Source: Gammaproteobacteria bacterium
GTDB lineage: Bacteria; Pseudomonadota; Gammaproteobacteria; Steroidobacterales; Foliamicaceae
Direction: 5' to 3'
Assembly: GCA_026707445.1 (NCBI GenBank)
Contig: JAPOWV010000025.1
Coordinates: 1-48,448 of the forward strand
Length of the DNA: 48,448 nt
In this document: in pieces, positions 17,367 to 25,840 of the stretch
Numbering within the stretch: position 1 is the first letter of the stretch
Layout: the number at the start of each line of letters is the position of its first letter
Notes under the pieces: model-generated
The model's database searches: none
Seen by the model: only the letters and a program-made list of their open reading frames with translations
Told to the model about the DNA's origin: nothing
Program-made: the position numbers and the translations under genes

Positions 17367-18010
17367 TGCTGGTCGGGGATCCGACACAATGGATCGAGCA
17401 GTTCAGGTCTCTGGATGCTCGATTTCTTGATTGTGTTCTCGCAGTCTGGCCTATGTGTCTGGCGGTGCTGCCCAAGAAACCGGATGAGGACACGATCACA
17501 ATCAACCTCGTCAATATCCTTTCGAGGGACGCAAGAGCCAGGCGGCTGTTTCACCATCTAGCGTATCAACACGAACCCTTCGGCTACACCGCCGATGGCT
17601 GGGCCTATAGCAAGGGCAAGATCGACATGGCCTTGCTGTTGGATCAGGAACGTGAGAGATATTTGGCCTACGAATGCAAACGCCTGAACGTCGTTCGAAA
17701 CGGAACAACGAGATCGTTGGCGACACCCTATGTGCTGGAAGGCATGCTCCGCTTCATCACGCAACAGTACGCGGCCAATCTCCCTGTTGGGTGCATGTTG
17801 GGCTACGTACTAGATGGAAACGTCAACACTGCACGGACAAAGGTCCAAGCAGCGATCGACACGTATAAGGCCGAAATTGGGTTGATGGAAGAACCGACGG
17901 ACGTGCAGCCACTTGGCCCGGTCGAAAGGTTGTCCAGCCTCCATTGCCGCCCATCGAACGGCTCGGAAATTGAAATCCGGCACGCCCTGTTGCCCTTTCC
18001 TGCGGCCTAG
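17366..18010 (+). CDS. PD-(D/E)XK nuclease candidate paired with the methyltransferase
   Basis: The 214-residue protein contains KIDMALLLDQERERYLAYEC followed by KRLNV. D87 and the E103-C-K105 triplet, separated by two beta strands, fit the PD-(D/E)XK nuclease core, and E41 could be the upstream helix residue. The ATG overlaps the methyltransferase stop (TGATG), so translation is coupled and the two are likely partners. The simplest reading is that this subunit cuts DNA and the preceding protein protects the host copy. Alternatives are a nicking or regulatory subunit. No named family is recognised; the catalytic motif is assigned by eye. Confidence 0.55.
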   Translation: MLVGDPTQWIEQFRSLDARFLDCVLAVWPMCLAVLPKKPDEDTITINLVNILSRDARARRLFHHLAYQHEPFGYTADGWAYSKGKIDMALLLDQERERYLAYECKRLNVVRNGTTRSLATPYVLEGMLRFITQQYAANLPVGCMLGYVLDGNVNTARTKVQAAIDTYKAEIGLMEEPTDVQPLGPVERLSSLHCRPSNGSEIEIRHALLPFPAA

Positions 18011-18049
18011 TGTCATTAACCAGTTGGCGCTCGGGAAGGAAGCCTGGAT

Positions 18050-18586
18050 TTGACGTTTCTCTACTTCGCCTACGGCTCGAACATGTTGACCGCGCGTCTG
18101 CAGCTACGCTGTGACGGCGCTGATCCTGTCGGCATTGCTTATGCGAACGACCGCATGATCGAATTCAGCAAGTTGAGCAACGACGAGTCCGGGAAGGCAA
18201 CGCTCCGCCACGCCCCTGGCCGGCGAACGCCCGGCGTGCTGTTCGAGATTCCGAGGACGCAGCGTCGTGCGCTCGACCGCGTGGAAGGGTATCCGGGCCA
18301 CTATGATCACTGCAACGCATTTCCGGTCCGCCGACTCGACGGCCAATCGGTTCAGGCCCTAACCTACCTTGCCAGGTCACCCGTGCCGAATCTCAATTCG
18401 TACGACTGGTATCTGGCGCTCGTCATCGCCGGAGCGCTTGGTCACGGACTGGACGCCGAACATGTTGCGGACTTGAAGCGCGAAAACTGGATACCCGACC
18501 CCATGGTCAATCGTCCGACGCGCTGCGAGGCGATACGCGTTCTCGCCTTGGCCGGACATCGGGATTATCGGAAGCTTCTTGTGTGA
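18050..18586 (+). CDS. Gamma-glutamylcyclotransferase-like protein
   Basis: The N-terminus FLYFAYGSNMLTARL contains the YGSN loop of the gamma-glutamylcyclotransferase (AIG2-like) fold, and E in DRVEGYPGHY is the expected catalytic glutamate. Family enzymes cyclise gamma-glutamyl compounds to 5-oxoproline, and many bacterial members have no proven substrate. The start is a TTG at 18050 with GGAAGGA about 8 bases before it; an ATG at 18083 (M of YGSNM) is too late because it would remove the loop. It lies 39 bases after the nuclease gene on the same strand and ends the low-GC island. Whether it belongs to the restriction-like cassette is open. Confidence 0.75.
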   Translation: MTFLYFAYGSNMLTARLQLRCDGADPVGIAYANDRMIEFSKLSNDESGKATLRHAPGRRTPGVLFEIPRTQRRALDRVEGYPGHYDHCNAFPVRRLDGQSVQALTYLARSPVPNLNSYDWYLALVIAGALGHGLDAEHVADLKRENWIPDPMVNRPTRCEAIRVLALAGHRDYRKLLV

Positions 18587-18671
18587 ACAGACTAGGCGAG
18601 GAAATAAGGCGTTTCCGCTTAGCGTGACATGCTGACTTACATGAGTGAGCTTGAGCGGCCATAATGACGCC

Positions 18672-19733
18672 ATGGCTGATCTGGATCGATACACCGCCCT
18701 TGCCCTGCAGACCGGCTCGCTGACCGTCAGCGAGTGCGAGACCCGGGAGGAGGCGCGCGAGTTGATGCGCACGAACCTCAAGCGCACGGCGCGCTCCGTT
18801 GCCGGAGGCTGCGCCTTCACGCTCCAGTACATCGGAGAGGCTCCGCAGCTCGTCGTGCTGCCCGAGTATTCGCTGACCGGCTTCCCGCTGGGCGCACCGG
18901 TCGAACAGTGGCGGCGCAACGCGGCGCTGGACCCGAAGGGCGAGGAATACGAGGAACTGTCGAAGATGGCCGTTCGCCATTCCATCTTCCTGGCGGGCAA
19001 TTGCTATGAAACCGACCCGGCCTTTCCGGAACTGTTCTTCCAGACCTGCTTTCTCATCGATCCGTCCGGCGAGGTCATATTGCGCTATAGGCGCATGATT
19101 TCGCTGAATGCCCCCACGCCCTTCGATGTCTGGGATGCCTACCTGGACCTGTACGGCGAGGACGGCGTATTCCCGGTGGCGGACACGCCGCTGGGTCGTA
19201 TCGCCGCCATCGCCTCCGAGGAAATTCTCTATCCCGAGATCGCCCGTGCCCACGCCGTGCGCGGCGCGGAAATCTTCGTGCATCCGACCAGCGAGGCGGG
19301 CAGCAATCGCAGTACCGGCAAGGAACTGGCAAGGCGCTCGCGGGCGGTGGAGAACATCGCCTATGTCGTGAGCGCCAATTCGGCCTGGCTGGAAAATCTG
19401 GCGATCCCGAGCCATTCGACCACGGGCATGTCCAAGGTGGTGGACTTCGAGGGCCATGTGCTGGCGGAGGCGGCGCCCGGCGGCGAAAGCATGGTCGCGC
19501 ATGCAAGCCTGGATCTTGCGGCCCTGCGCGCCCGCAGACGCCTGGGCGGCATGACCAACACCCTGGTGAGAATGCCGATGCAGGCGTTTGCCTCCACCTA
19601 CGCGGAGCGGGTCATGCGCACCGGCAGAAGCCTGCTCGATGCGGACGGGAGCGTTCGAACGCCGGAAGTCGGCGAACTGCGCGCCGGCCTGGCCGCGGAC
19701 ATCGAGCGGCTCGCCAAGGAAGGTCTTCTTTGA
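18672..19733 (+). CDS. Nitrilase-superfamily protein with altered catalytic residues
   Basis: The 353-residue protein has the carbon-nitrogen hydrolase fold: E65 in VVLPEYSLTG, a GEVILRYRRM segment at about 133-142, and IAAIASEEILYPEI at about 177-190 followed by GAEIFVHPTSE. Normal enzymes use Glu-Lys-Cys and hydrolyse nitriles or amides through a thioester. Here the lysine position reads Arg (RYRR) and the cysteine position reads Ser182, so classical chemistry looks unlikely. The ATG at 18672 is chosen because homologous sequence starts soon after; in-frame GTG 18645 is an alternative. The stop overlaps the TTG start of the dihydroorotase-like gene (TTGA), so the two belong to one operon, perhaps for breakdown of a cyclic amide or ureide. 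Confidence 0.72.
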   Translation: MADLDRYTALALQTGSLTVSECETREEARELMRTNLKRTARSVAGGCAFTLQYIGEAPQLVVLPEYSLTGFPLGAPVEQWRRNAALDPKGEEYEELSKMAVRHSIFLAGNCYETDPAFPELFFQTCFLIDPSGEVILRYRRMISLNAPTPFDVWDAYLDLYGEDGVFPVADTPLGRIAAIASEEILYPEIARAHAVRGAEIFVHPTSEAGSNRSTGKELARRSRAVENIAYVVSANSAWLENLAIPSHSTTGMSKVVDFEGHVLAEAAPGGESMVAHASLDLAALRARRRLGGMTNTLVRMPMQAFASTYAERVMRTGRSLLDADGSVRTPEVGELRAGLAADIERLAKEGLL

Positions 19734-21106
19734 GCTCCGGTGCCGCGCGGGGGCGCGGCGACACGCTGATTCGGGGCGCGACCCTGATCAACGAAGGAAG
19801 GCGGTCCGAGCAGGACGTTCTGATCCGGGGCGAGCGCATCGAGCAGATCGGCGGCTCGCCCCGCGCGCGGGGTTCGGTTACCGAGATCGAGGCGGGAGGA
19901 AGATGGCTGCTTCCCGGCCTGATCGACGACCAGGTGCATTTTCGCGAACCGGGACACATGCACAAGGGCGACATCTCCAGCGAATCGGCGGCGGCCGTGG
20001 CCGGTGGCGTCACCAGTTTCATGGACATGCCCAATGTCTCGCCCGCCACCGTCACCCGGGAGAGACTCGCCGCCAAGTACGCCGCCGCCAAAGGCCGCGC
20101 CCGGGGGAACTACGCCTTCTACCTGGGGGCCACCGAAAGCAACCTTGAGGAAATCCAGGCGCTGAAGGGCAGCGAGGCCTGCGGTGTAAAGGTCTTCATG
20201 GGGCCCTCAACGGGAGACCTGCTGGTGGAGAACCCCGAGGCGCTTGAACGCATCTTCGCAAACTGCCGGGTACTCATCGCGACCCATTGCGAGGATCGAA
20301 CGCGTATCGAGGAAAATATGGTCCGCGCGAAGGGATCCTACGGCGCAAATATTCCGGCGGCCGCGCATGCGGATATCCGCGATGCGGAGTGCTGCTACCG
20401 CTCCTCCAGCCTGGCCGTGACGCTGGCCCGGAAGCACGGCGCGAAACTGCACGTGCTGCACCTGACCACGGCGAAGGAACTGGAACTGTTCGACCCTCAG
20501 GAAGATCTCGGCGGTCCCGCCACCGTCACGGCGGAAGTCTGCGTGCATCATCTGTGGTTTGACGAGGGCGACTACGAGCGCCTGGGGCACCGCATAAAGT
20601 GCAACCCCTCGATCAAGTCAGGCGCCGACCGCGATGCGCTCCGGCAAGCGCTTCGCGACGGTCTCATCAGTGTGATCGCTACCGATCATGCGCCGCACAC
20701 CGCCGAAGAAAAATCGGGCGACTACCTGAGCGCGCCCGCCGGCCTTCCGCTGGTTCAGCACTCGCTCCTCATGCTGCTGGATCTGGCCGGGGCGGGCCAT
20801 ATCACCCTGGAGCGCGTCGTCGAGGCGGCCTGTCACGCTCCGGCGCGGCTGTACGGCGTCGCCGATCGCGGCTTTCTGCGCGAAGGCTGTTTCGCGGACT
20901 GCGTTCTTGTTGATCCGCAGGGCAGGCAGCAAGTGGACAGCGGGAGCCTGCTCTACAAGTGCGGCTGGTCGCCGCTGGAAGGCCATCGCTTCAGCGCCCG
21001 CATCGACACGACCTTCGTAAACGGCGAGGTCGCCTGGAAGGACGGCAAACTGTCCGGGGCGCCGGCGGGGCGGGCGTTGGTCTGCAATTCAAGGGGAGAT
21101 TCATGA
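19730..21106 (+). CDS. Class I dihydroorotase-like cyclic amidohydrolase
   Basis: The protein (458 residues) belongs to the metal-dependent amidohydrolases that open cyclic amides such as dihydroorotate or allantoin. Visible landmarks are IDDQVHFREPG (66-75), K in GVKVFMG (the carboxylated lysine position), H in IATHCED, H in VLHLTT and D in IATDHAPH. The first metal-binding motif reads Q-V-H instead of H-x-H, a variant also seen in some class I dihydroorotases. The TTG start overlaps the preceding stop and follows AAGGAAGG by about 5 bases. The stop overlaps the next start (ATGA). With a nitrilase-like and a VOC partner, a catabolic role on a ureide is as plausible as pyrimidine synthesis. 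Confidence 0.8.
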   Translation: MSSGAARGRGDTLIRGATLINEGRRSEQDVLIRGERIEQIGGSPRARGSVTEIEAGGRWLLPGLIDDQVHFREPGHMHKGDISSESAAAVAGGVTSFMDMPNVSPATVTRERLAAKYAAAKGRARGNYAFYLGATESNLEEIQALKGSEACGVKVFMGPSTGDLLVENPEALERIFANCRVLIATHCEDRTRIEENMVRAKGSYGANIPAAAHADIRDAECCYRSSSLAVTLARKHGAKLHVLHLTTAKELELFDPQEDLGGPATVTAEVCVHHLWFDEGDYERLGHRIKCNPSIKSGADRDALRQALRDGLISVIATDHAPHTAEEKSGDYLSAPAGLPLVQHSLLMLLDLAGAGHITLERVVEAACHAPARLYGVADRGFLREGCFADCVLVDPQGRQQVDSGSLLYKCGWSPLEGHRFSARIDTTFVNGEVAWKDGKLSGAPAGRALVCNSRGDS

Positions 21107-21561
21107 GCACGATAGTCAAGCGGACTACATTGGTGGTGCGAAGCGTGGAGCGGTCGATGGCCTTCTACCGCGATGTCCTCGGATTCACGGCCGCGTTTGA
21201 TCAGGAGATCACGATGGCCGGCGCGGGCTACCCCGCGGCCGGGGCCGGCGACCGGGTTCGGCTGGTAATGATGCAGGGCAAGGATCCCGCCGGAAGCATG
21301 ATCGGCCTGCTGGAGCATCTCGAACCCAGGCTGCCCGAGCCGGACAAACGGGCGGTGGGCATCGGCGACAGTGTCATCGTAATGCACACCGAGGACCTGA
21401 ACCGCGTGCATCGCGAATGCGAGGCCTCGGGCGCGAGGATTTTCTCCCAGCCCCACGCCTTCACCATTACCGGAGCTGATGGCAAGCCGGCGCAAATGCA
21501 ATCGATGACGATCTTCGATCCCGATGGCTTCATCCTCGAAGTCAACCAGCGGCCCGGATAG
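21103..21561 (+). CDS. VOC-family (glyoxalase/dioxygenase fold) protein
   Basis: The sequence MSTIVKRTTLVVRSVERSMA then FYRDVLGF is the first beta-alpha-beta module of the vicinal oxygen chelate fold, and TIFDPDGFILEVNQ near the C-terminus is the second, with E147 a likely metal ligand. The protein has 152 residues, the usual single-subunit size. The ATG at 21103 overlaps the preceding stop (ATGA) and has AAGGGGAG before it, so this is the third gene of a coupled trio. Family members include glyoxalases, ring-cleaving dioxygenases and isomerases; the substrate cannot be told from sequence. Confidence 0.78.
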   Translation: MSTIVKRTTLVVRSVERSMAFYRDVLGFTAAFDQEITMAGAGYPAAGAGDRVRLVMMQGKDPAGSMIGLLEHLEPRLPEPDKRAVGIGDSVIVMHTEDLNRVHRECEASGARIFSQPHAFTITGADGKPAQMQSMTIFDPDGFILEVNQRPG

Positions 21562-21607
21562 CCTGGAACGAGAGCATGCCGCAGTGCTGGCCGCGGCAAA
21601 CAGTTAC

Positions 21608-23218
21608 TCAGCGCGGCTTTTGCAGCAGGCTTTCGGCCAGTTTCTTCGCCTCGTCGAGGCTGTCCACAAAATGACGCGCGGGCACGCCCCGGAAGACCAG
21701 AAGTGAATGCAGAACCCGCGCCACATCCCCGGCGAGCCCTGCCACGATGCAGGCCGTGTTTTCGTCAAGGGCGTTCTGGATGAGTTCCTCAATTGCCAGC
21801 GCCGCGCTGTCGTCCACATCGGTGGCCCCGGAAAAATCGAGGATGACGATGTCATGATCCTCGATGTCCGCCGAGAACGCACGGGTGAATTCTCTTGCGG
21901 AACTAACCGAGAAGCGCCCCCGCAGCTTCAAAAGCCCCACCGGCAGGCGAACAGAATCAAGGTCGTCCAGATTCGGAGCCAGATCCGGGTCCGCAAGCGG
22001 CAGGGAAAGCACGCTGTCCAGCTCGCCCCGCGTCTGGTCTCTTGAGCGCACCACGCCAGCAGCGATCAGCCCGAGCGCCACGGCAGTGATGAGGTCAACG
22101 AAAATGGTCACGGCGAAGGTCAGCAGCATCACAAGAACGTATTCGCGGCGAATCGCCCTTAGGCGAACCACGAACCGCCAATCGATGATGTCCCAGCCGA
22201 CTTTCATCAGGATGCCGGCCAGAACGGCGAGCGGAATCGGTTCGGCGATCCATCCGAATCCCAACAGCAAGGCGAGCAGCAGGCCCGCTGCCAGGGCGCC
22301 CGCCAGCGGACTGCGGCCGCCGGCCCGGATGCTTGTAACGGTGCCCATGGTGGCCCCCGCACCGGGTAATGCGCCTAACGCGCCAGCTGCGAGGTTTCCG
22401 ATGCCCTGCCCCACAAGCTCCCGGTCGGGATTGTGGCGGGTGCGGGTCTGGGAGTCCGCCACCAGCGACGTCAGCAGGCTGTCGATCGAACCGAGAAGCG
22501 CGATGAGCAGCGCCGGCTCAACGAGGCCTCCGATCGACCCCCACTCCAGCCGCGGCGCCTGGAACGCGGGCAGACCCGAGGGAATCGAGCCAATCGCACG
22601 GGCCTCGGTGAATGCGAAAAGCGCAAGACAAGTGCCCACCGCCAGGGCGGCCAGCGGTGCGGGAAGGAACCGTCTTATTCGTTGCGGCCAAAAGATGCAA
22701 ATCGCCAAGGCAACCACGCCCACGATCAGATCGTGCGAACCAAGTCCGGCCACGGCTTCCGGCCAGGCCGCCATCTGGCTCAGCGGCCCGCCCGAAACCG
22801 GATCAGACCCGAGCAAGGGTGCGACCTGCAAGACGATGATGATCATGCCGATTCCCGTCATAAAGCCCGAGATCACCGAATACGGCGTGTAGCCCACAAA
22901 GCTGCCGACCCGCAGCAGGCCCAGGGCGATCTGCACCAATCCCGCCAGCATGACGATGGTGAAAGCGGTGGCCAGGCTGTCTGCATAAAGGGCGACGACC
23001 GAGGCCATGGCAACCGTCATCGGCCCGGTGGGGCCGGAGATCTGCGAAGGCGTGCCGCCGAACACCGCGGCGAAGAATCCCACCGCAACCGCGCCGTATA
23101 TTCCGGCAGCGGGGCCGAGCCCCGAGGCAACGCCAAAAGCCAACGCCATCGGGAGCATCACGATCGCGGAGGTAATGCCGCCGAATACGTCGCCGGGGAG
23201 ATTGGCGCGGAACTTCAT
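21608..23218 (-). CDS. SulP-family anion transporter with STAS domain
   Basis: Residues 1-390 form the membrane part of a SulP (SLC26-type) permease: GDVFGGITSAIVMLPMALAF in helix 1, repeated Gly/Ala-rich helices, and the ASVVALYADSL region. Residues 410-536 are a STAS domain, with ILDFSGATDVDDSA matching the nucleotide-binding loop of the family. SulP proteins move sulfate, bicarbonate, dicarboxylates or other anions across the inner membrane. The ATG at 23218 is chosen; a TTG at 23248 falls inside a stable hairpin and is less likely. It is last in a minus-strand run after the TonB receptor, but the hairpin between them may separate the two. Confidence 0.85.
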   Translation of the reverse strand: MKFRANLPGDVFGGITSAIVMLPMALAFGVASGLGPAAGIYGAVAVGFFAAVFGGTPSQISGPTGPMTVAMASVVALYADSLATAFTIVMLAGLVQIALGLLRVGSFVGYTPYSVISGFMTGIGMIIIVLQVAPLLGSDPVSGGPLSQMAAWPEAVAGLGSHDLIVGVVALAICIFWPQRIRRFLPAPLAALAVGTCLALFAFTEARAIGSIPSGLPAFQAPRLEWGSIGGLVEPALLIALLGSIDSLLTSLVADSQTRTRHNPDRELVGQGIGNLAAGALGALPGAGATMGTVTSIRAGGRSPLAGALAAGLLLALLLGFGWIAEPIPLAVLAGILMKVGWDIIDWRFVVRLRAIRREYVLVMLLTFAVTIFVDLITAVALGLIAAGVVRSRDQTRGELDSVLSLPLADPDLAPNLDDLDSVRLPVGLLKLRGRFSVSSAREFTRAFSADIEDHDIVILDFSGATDVDDSAALAIEELIQNALDENTACIVAGLAGDVARVLHSLLVFRGVPARHFVDSLDEAKKLAESLLQKPR

Positions 23219-23246
23219 GGGCGCAAGCTCTTTTGGAGGGATCAGC

Positions 23247-23279
23247 AAACCGGGCCGCCCCCGGCGGATGGCCCGGTTT
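23247..23279 (-). terminator. Hairpin between the TonB receptor and SulP genes
   Basis: AAACCGGGCC (23247-23256) and GGCCCGGTTT (23270-23279) form a perfect 10-base-pair stem with a 13-base loop, directly after the TonB receptor stop on the minus strand. Only three T residues follow the stem, so it is a weak intrinsic terminator or an attenuating or mRNA-stabilising stem. Confidence 0.5.
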
Positions 23280-23299
23280 GAGCCGCCCCGGATTTTCGG

Positions 23300-25768
23300 C
23301 TAGAAGTTGTACGTGGCTCGAATACCGTAATTCCGGGGAATGGGAGCGGACACGCGCAGCTCGTTCTTTATCGGACCGGGAATGAAGGTGAACAAGTCAA
23401 TGCCGACCACACCCGCCAGGAACTCGTCGTGGTCCAGCGCGTTCTGCACGAAGGCCTCGACGGTAATCGCGTCGGTGCGCACGCCGAGGCGCACGTTGAC
23501 CTGGTCGTAGGGCGCCGTCCTCGTGACGTTGGAGAAGTCCGTGTAACGGCTTCCCTGGTGCGCCCAGTCCATCCGGCCGTACCAGTTCCAGTCACCGGTC
23601 AGATTGTCCTCATATTGACCTGAAAAAGTCCAGGTGATTCGCGGCGCCGCGGGCAGGTTGTTGCCCTCCACGCCTTCAAAGCTGCCGTAAACGTTATTGC
23701 AGTCCACACAGTTGTAGGAATTGACCTCGGTGTCATTGAGCCCGTACGTGGCGGCAAGCGTCAGCTCCTCCGTTGCCTGCCACTGCGCTTCGAACTCGAT
23801 TCCCCTGAGTGTCGCCTCGCCGGTGTTGAGGACGATGTTGATCAGGTTGGCCACTCCGTCGACGACGATGGGAACATTTTGCCCGACCTGGCCATTAAGC
23901 CACTTGTCGTAGTACACCGCCAGCGTAGTCCGGGCGCGGCCGCCCAGCCACATGGTCTTCCAGCCGAGCTCGTAGTTGTCGAGCTTTTCTTCTTCAATGT
24001 TTATGCCCGCATTCGGCGCCACCGCGCGCAGCGCGTCAATCACGGCCTGGCCTTCGGTAGCCAGGTCCGCGTTGAAGCGGCCGGGGCGATAACCGCGCGA
24101 GAACAGCGCATAAACCATGGCGTTCTCCGCATAGTTGTAGTCCAGGGAGACACGCGGGGCGAAGCTGGTGAACTTCGCGCTGAAGGTCCCCGGCACGGAC
24201 GGCGGATTGCCCCTGCGGTCACGGCGCGTGTTCTGCCAGATCTCGTCCCGCTGGTAGCGGGCTTCGACGCTCAGAGTCAGTTCCGGCGTGATGTCATAGT
24301 ACGCAGCGCCGAACACCGCGGGCGTTTCGGACGCGCGTTCTATGCTGGCCGCAACGAACGTGGGCCCGACGACCAGTTGCCCGTACACCGTACCGCCCGG
24401 TGAAAAAGCGTCGGTGTAATTGAAGCCCGCGGTCCAGCGCAGGCGCCTGTCCTGCGGCGAGGTAACCCGCAACTCCTGGCTCCAGTCCCTCTGCTGGCCT
24501 TGCAGCAACATCGTTCCGTTCGCATCCGGCCGGACATCGGTCCGGCCTTGAAGCACTATGAACGGGAAGGCAAGCGGATTGGCCCGCGTGCGCCCGTCGC
24601 GGTAGTTCAGGTCGATGATGTTCTGGTTCTTGTCCTTGTGGATTGCCGTCAGGGACGTGAAGGAGTAACCGGACGAATGATCGAAATCGACCCGCAGGTT
24701 GGCCTGGAACGCTTCCCGTTTCAGTCCCACTTCCGGATGGAAGCCGGGATCGAAGGCCGGCCAGTTCGGGTTCGGATCGAACAGGGTCTTCTGGAGGATC
24801 GAGTCGATCACCGTATCGGCGGAGAAGATTGCCGGGTCCAGTTCGCCAATGCTCGGCAGTTCGCCGCAGACAATGCCGCCCGCAGCGCGGGACCTGGGGT
24901 TCAGTCCTTCGCGAAGCGGCGCGCTCAACGGATCGCAGGTCCCGTCCGGGTTGGCGCGGCCGTTATAGGAATCCTGCTTGAGGGCGAATTGCGCGCCGTG
25001 GAAATCCTCGTCTTCGAAGTAGTTGACGAACAGCTTCGCCTTCAGGTCGGATGTGGGCGTGAACAGCACCGACGTTGAGATGGAGTTGGTGGTGCGGCCG
25101 CCGAGGCGTTCCCCCGGCACGCCGAAATTGTCGATGTACCCGCCCTGTTTCCAGTGGCGGCCGCTGACGCGGGCTGACAGCTTGTCCTGGACGATGGGGC
25201 CCTCCAGCATGACGTGCTGTTCGTTCGACCCGAACTCTGCATATTCGGCGGAAACCCGGCCGCGGAATTCATCGCCGGGTTCCTTCATGACGAAGTTCAC
25301 GGCGCCGACGAAAGTGGACCGGCCGAAGTACGCGCTTTGCGGGCCCTTAAGGACCTCGACGCGCTCGGTATCGACAATGCTGGGCAGGAAAGCGCCGACC
25401 ACCGGGGCGCCGTCGATGAACAGCAGGCCTCCGGCATTGATGCCCCCGTTGAAGTTCAGGTACAGGCCGCGGAACACCAGGGAGTTGGAGGACCGGTCAT
25501 TGCGGGCGCCGGCCTCCCCCGCCTGGTCGGTAAAACTGAAACTCGGCGTGAACAATTGCAGGTCGGTCAGCTGCACCATGTCGATGGCTTCCAGTTCGTC
25601 GGCGGAGAACGCCGTGACCGCCAACGGCACTTCCATGAGGTTTTCCTCAACCTTACGGGCGGTAACTACGATTTCCTCCAGCGCAAGCTCCTGGGCGATC
25701 GCCGCCGTGCCCGGCAAGGAAATCAATGAAATAACTGCGGTGATGACCGCAAACGGATTACGCGTCAT
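23300..25768 (-). CDS. TonB-dependent outer-membrane receptor
   Basis: This 822-residue protein has a signal peptide ending at AIAQ (about residue 26), a TonB box region LEEIVVTARK, a plug domain (about 40-150, with VEVLKGPQSAYFGRSTFVGA) and a large beta-barrel ending in the aromatic C-terminus RATYNF that outer-membrane assembly requires. Such receptors import scarce large molecules using TonB energy. The substrate is not evident; it is not obviously an iron siderophore receptor. GGGAGGGG lies 7 bases before the ATG. It follows a lipase-like hydrolase and a cupin on the same strand, suggesting uptake and processing of an organic compound. Confidence 0.88.
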   Translation of the reverse strand: MTRNPFAVITAVISLISLPGTAAIAQELALEEIVVTARKVEENLMEVPLAVTAFSADELEAIDMVQLTDLQLFTPSFSFTDQAGEAGARNDRSSNSLVFRGLYLNFNGGINAGGLLFIDGAPVVGAFLPSIVDTERVEVLKGPQSAYFGRSTFVGAVNFVMKEPGDEFRGRVSAEYAEFGSNEQHVMLEGPIVQDKLSARVSGRHWKQGGYIDNFGVPGERLGGRTTNSISTSVLFTPTSDLKAKLFVNYFEDEDFHGAQFALKQDSYNGRANPDGTCDPLSAPLREGLNPRSRAAGGIVCGELPSIGELDPAIFSADTVIDSILQKTLFDPNPNWPAFDPGFHPEVGLKREAFQANLRVDFDHSSGYSFTSLTAIHKDKNQNIIDLNYRDGRTRANPLAFPFIVLQGRTDVRPDANGTMLLQGQQRDWSQELRVTSPQDRRLRWTAGFNYTDAFSPGGTVYGQLVVGPTFVAASIERASETPAVFGAAYYDITPELTLSVEARYQRDEIWQNTRRDRRGNPPSVPGTFSAKFTSFAPRVSLDYNYAENAMVYALFSRGYRPGRFNADLATEGQAVIDALRAVAPNAGINIEEEKLDNYELGWKTMWLGGRARTTLAVYYDKWLNGQVGQNVPIVVDGVANLINIVLNTGEATLRGIEFEAQWQATEELTLAATYGLNDTEVNSYNCVDCNNVYGSFEGVEGNNLPAAPRITWTFSGQYEDNLTGDWNWYGRMDWAHQGSRYTDFSNVTRTAPYDQVNVRLGVRTDAITVEAFVQNALDHDEFLAGVVGIDLFTFIPGPIKNELRVSAPIPRNYGIRATYNF

Positions 25769-25840
25769 GGTGTGTCCCCTCCCTTAAGAAAGATACTATC
25801 ACGCGCCGTTTGCGGGCTTTCCCCTGCAAATGAAACCGGA

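Noticed and set aside
18507..19502. Long open frame of 331 codons opposite the nitrilase-like gene
   Set aside because: It is antisense to a gene with recognisable fold motifs and overlapping start/stop links to its neighbours, and its translation has no family features. In GC-rich DNA such mirror frames are common.
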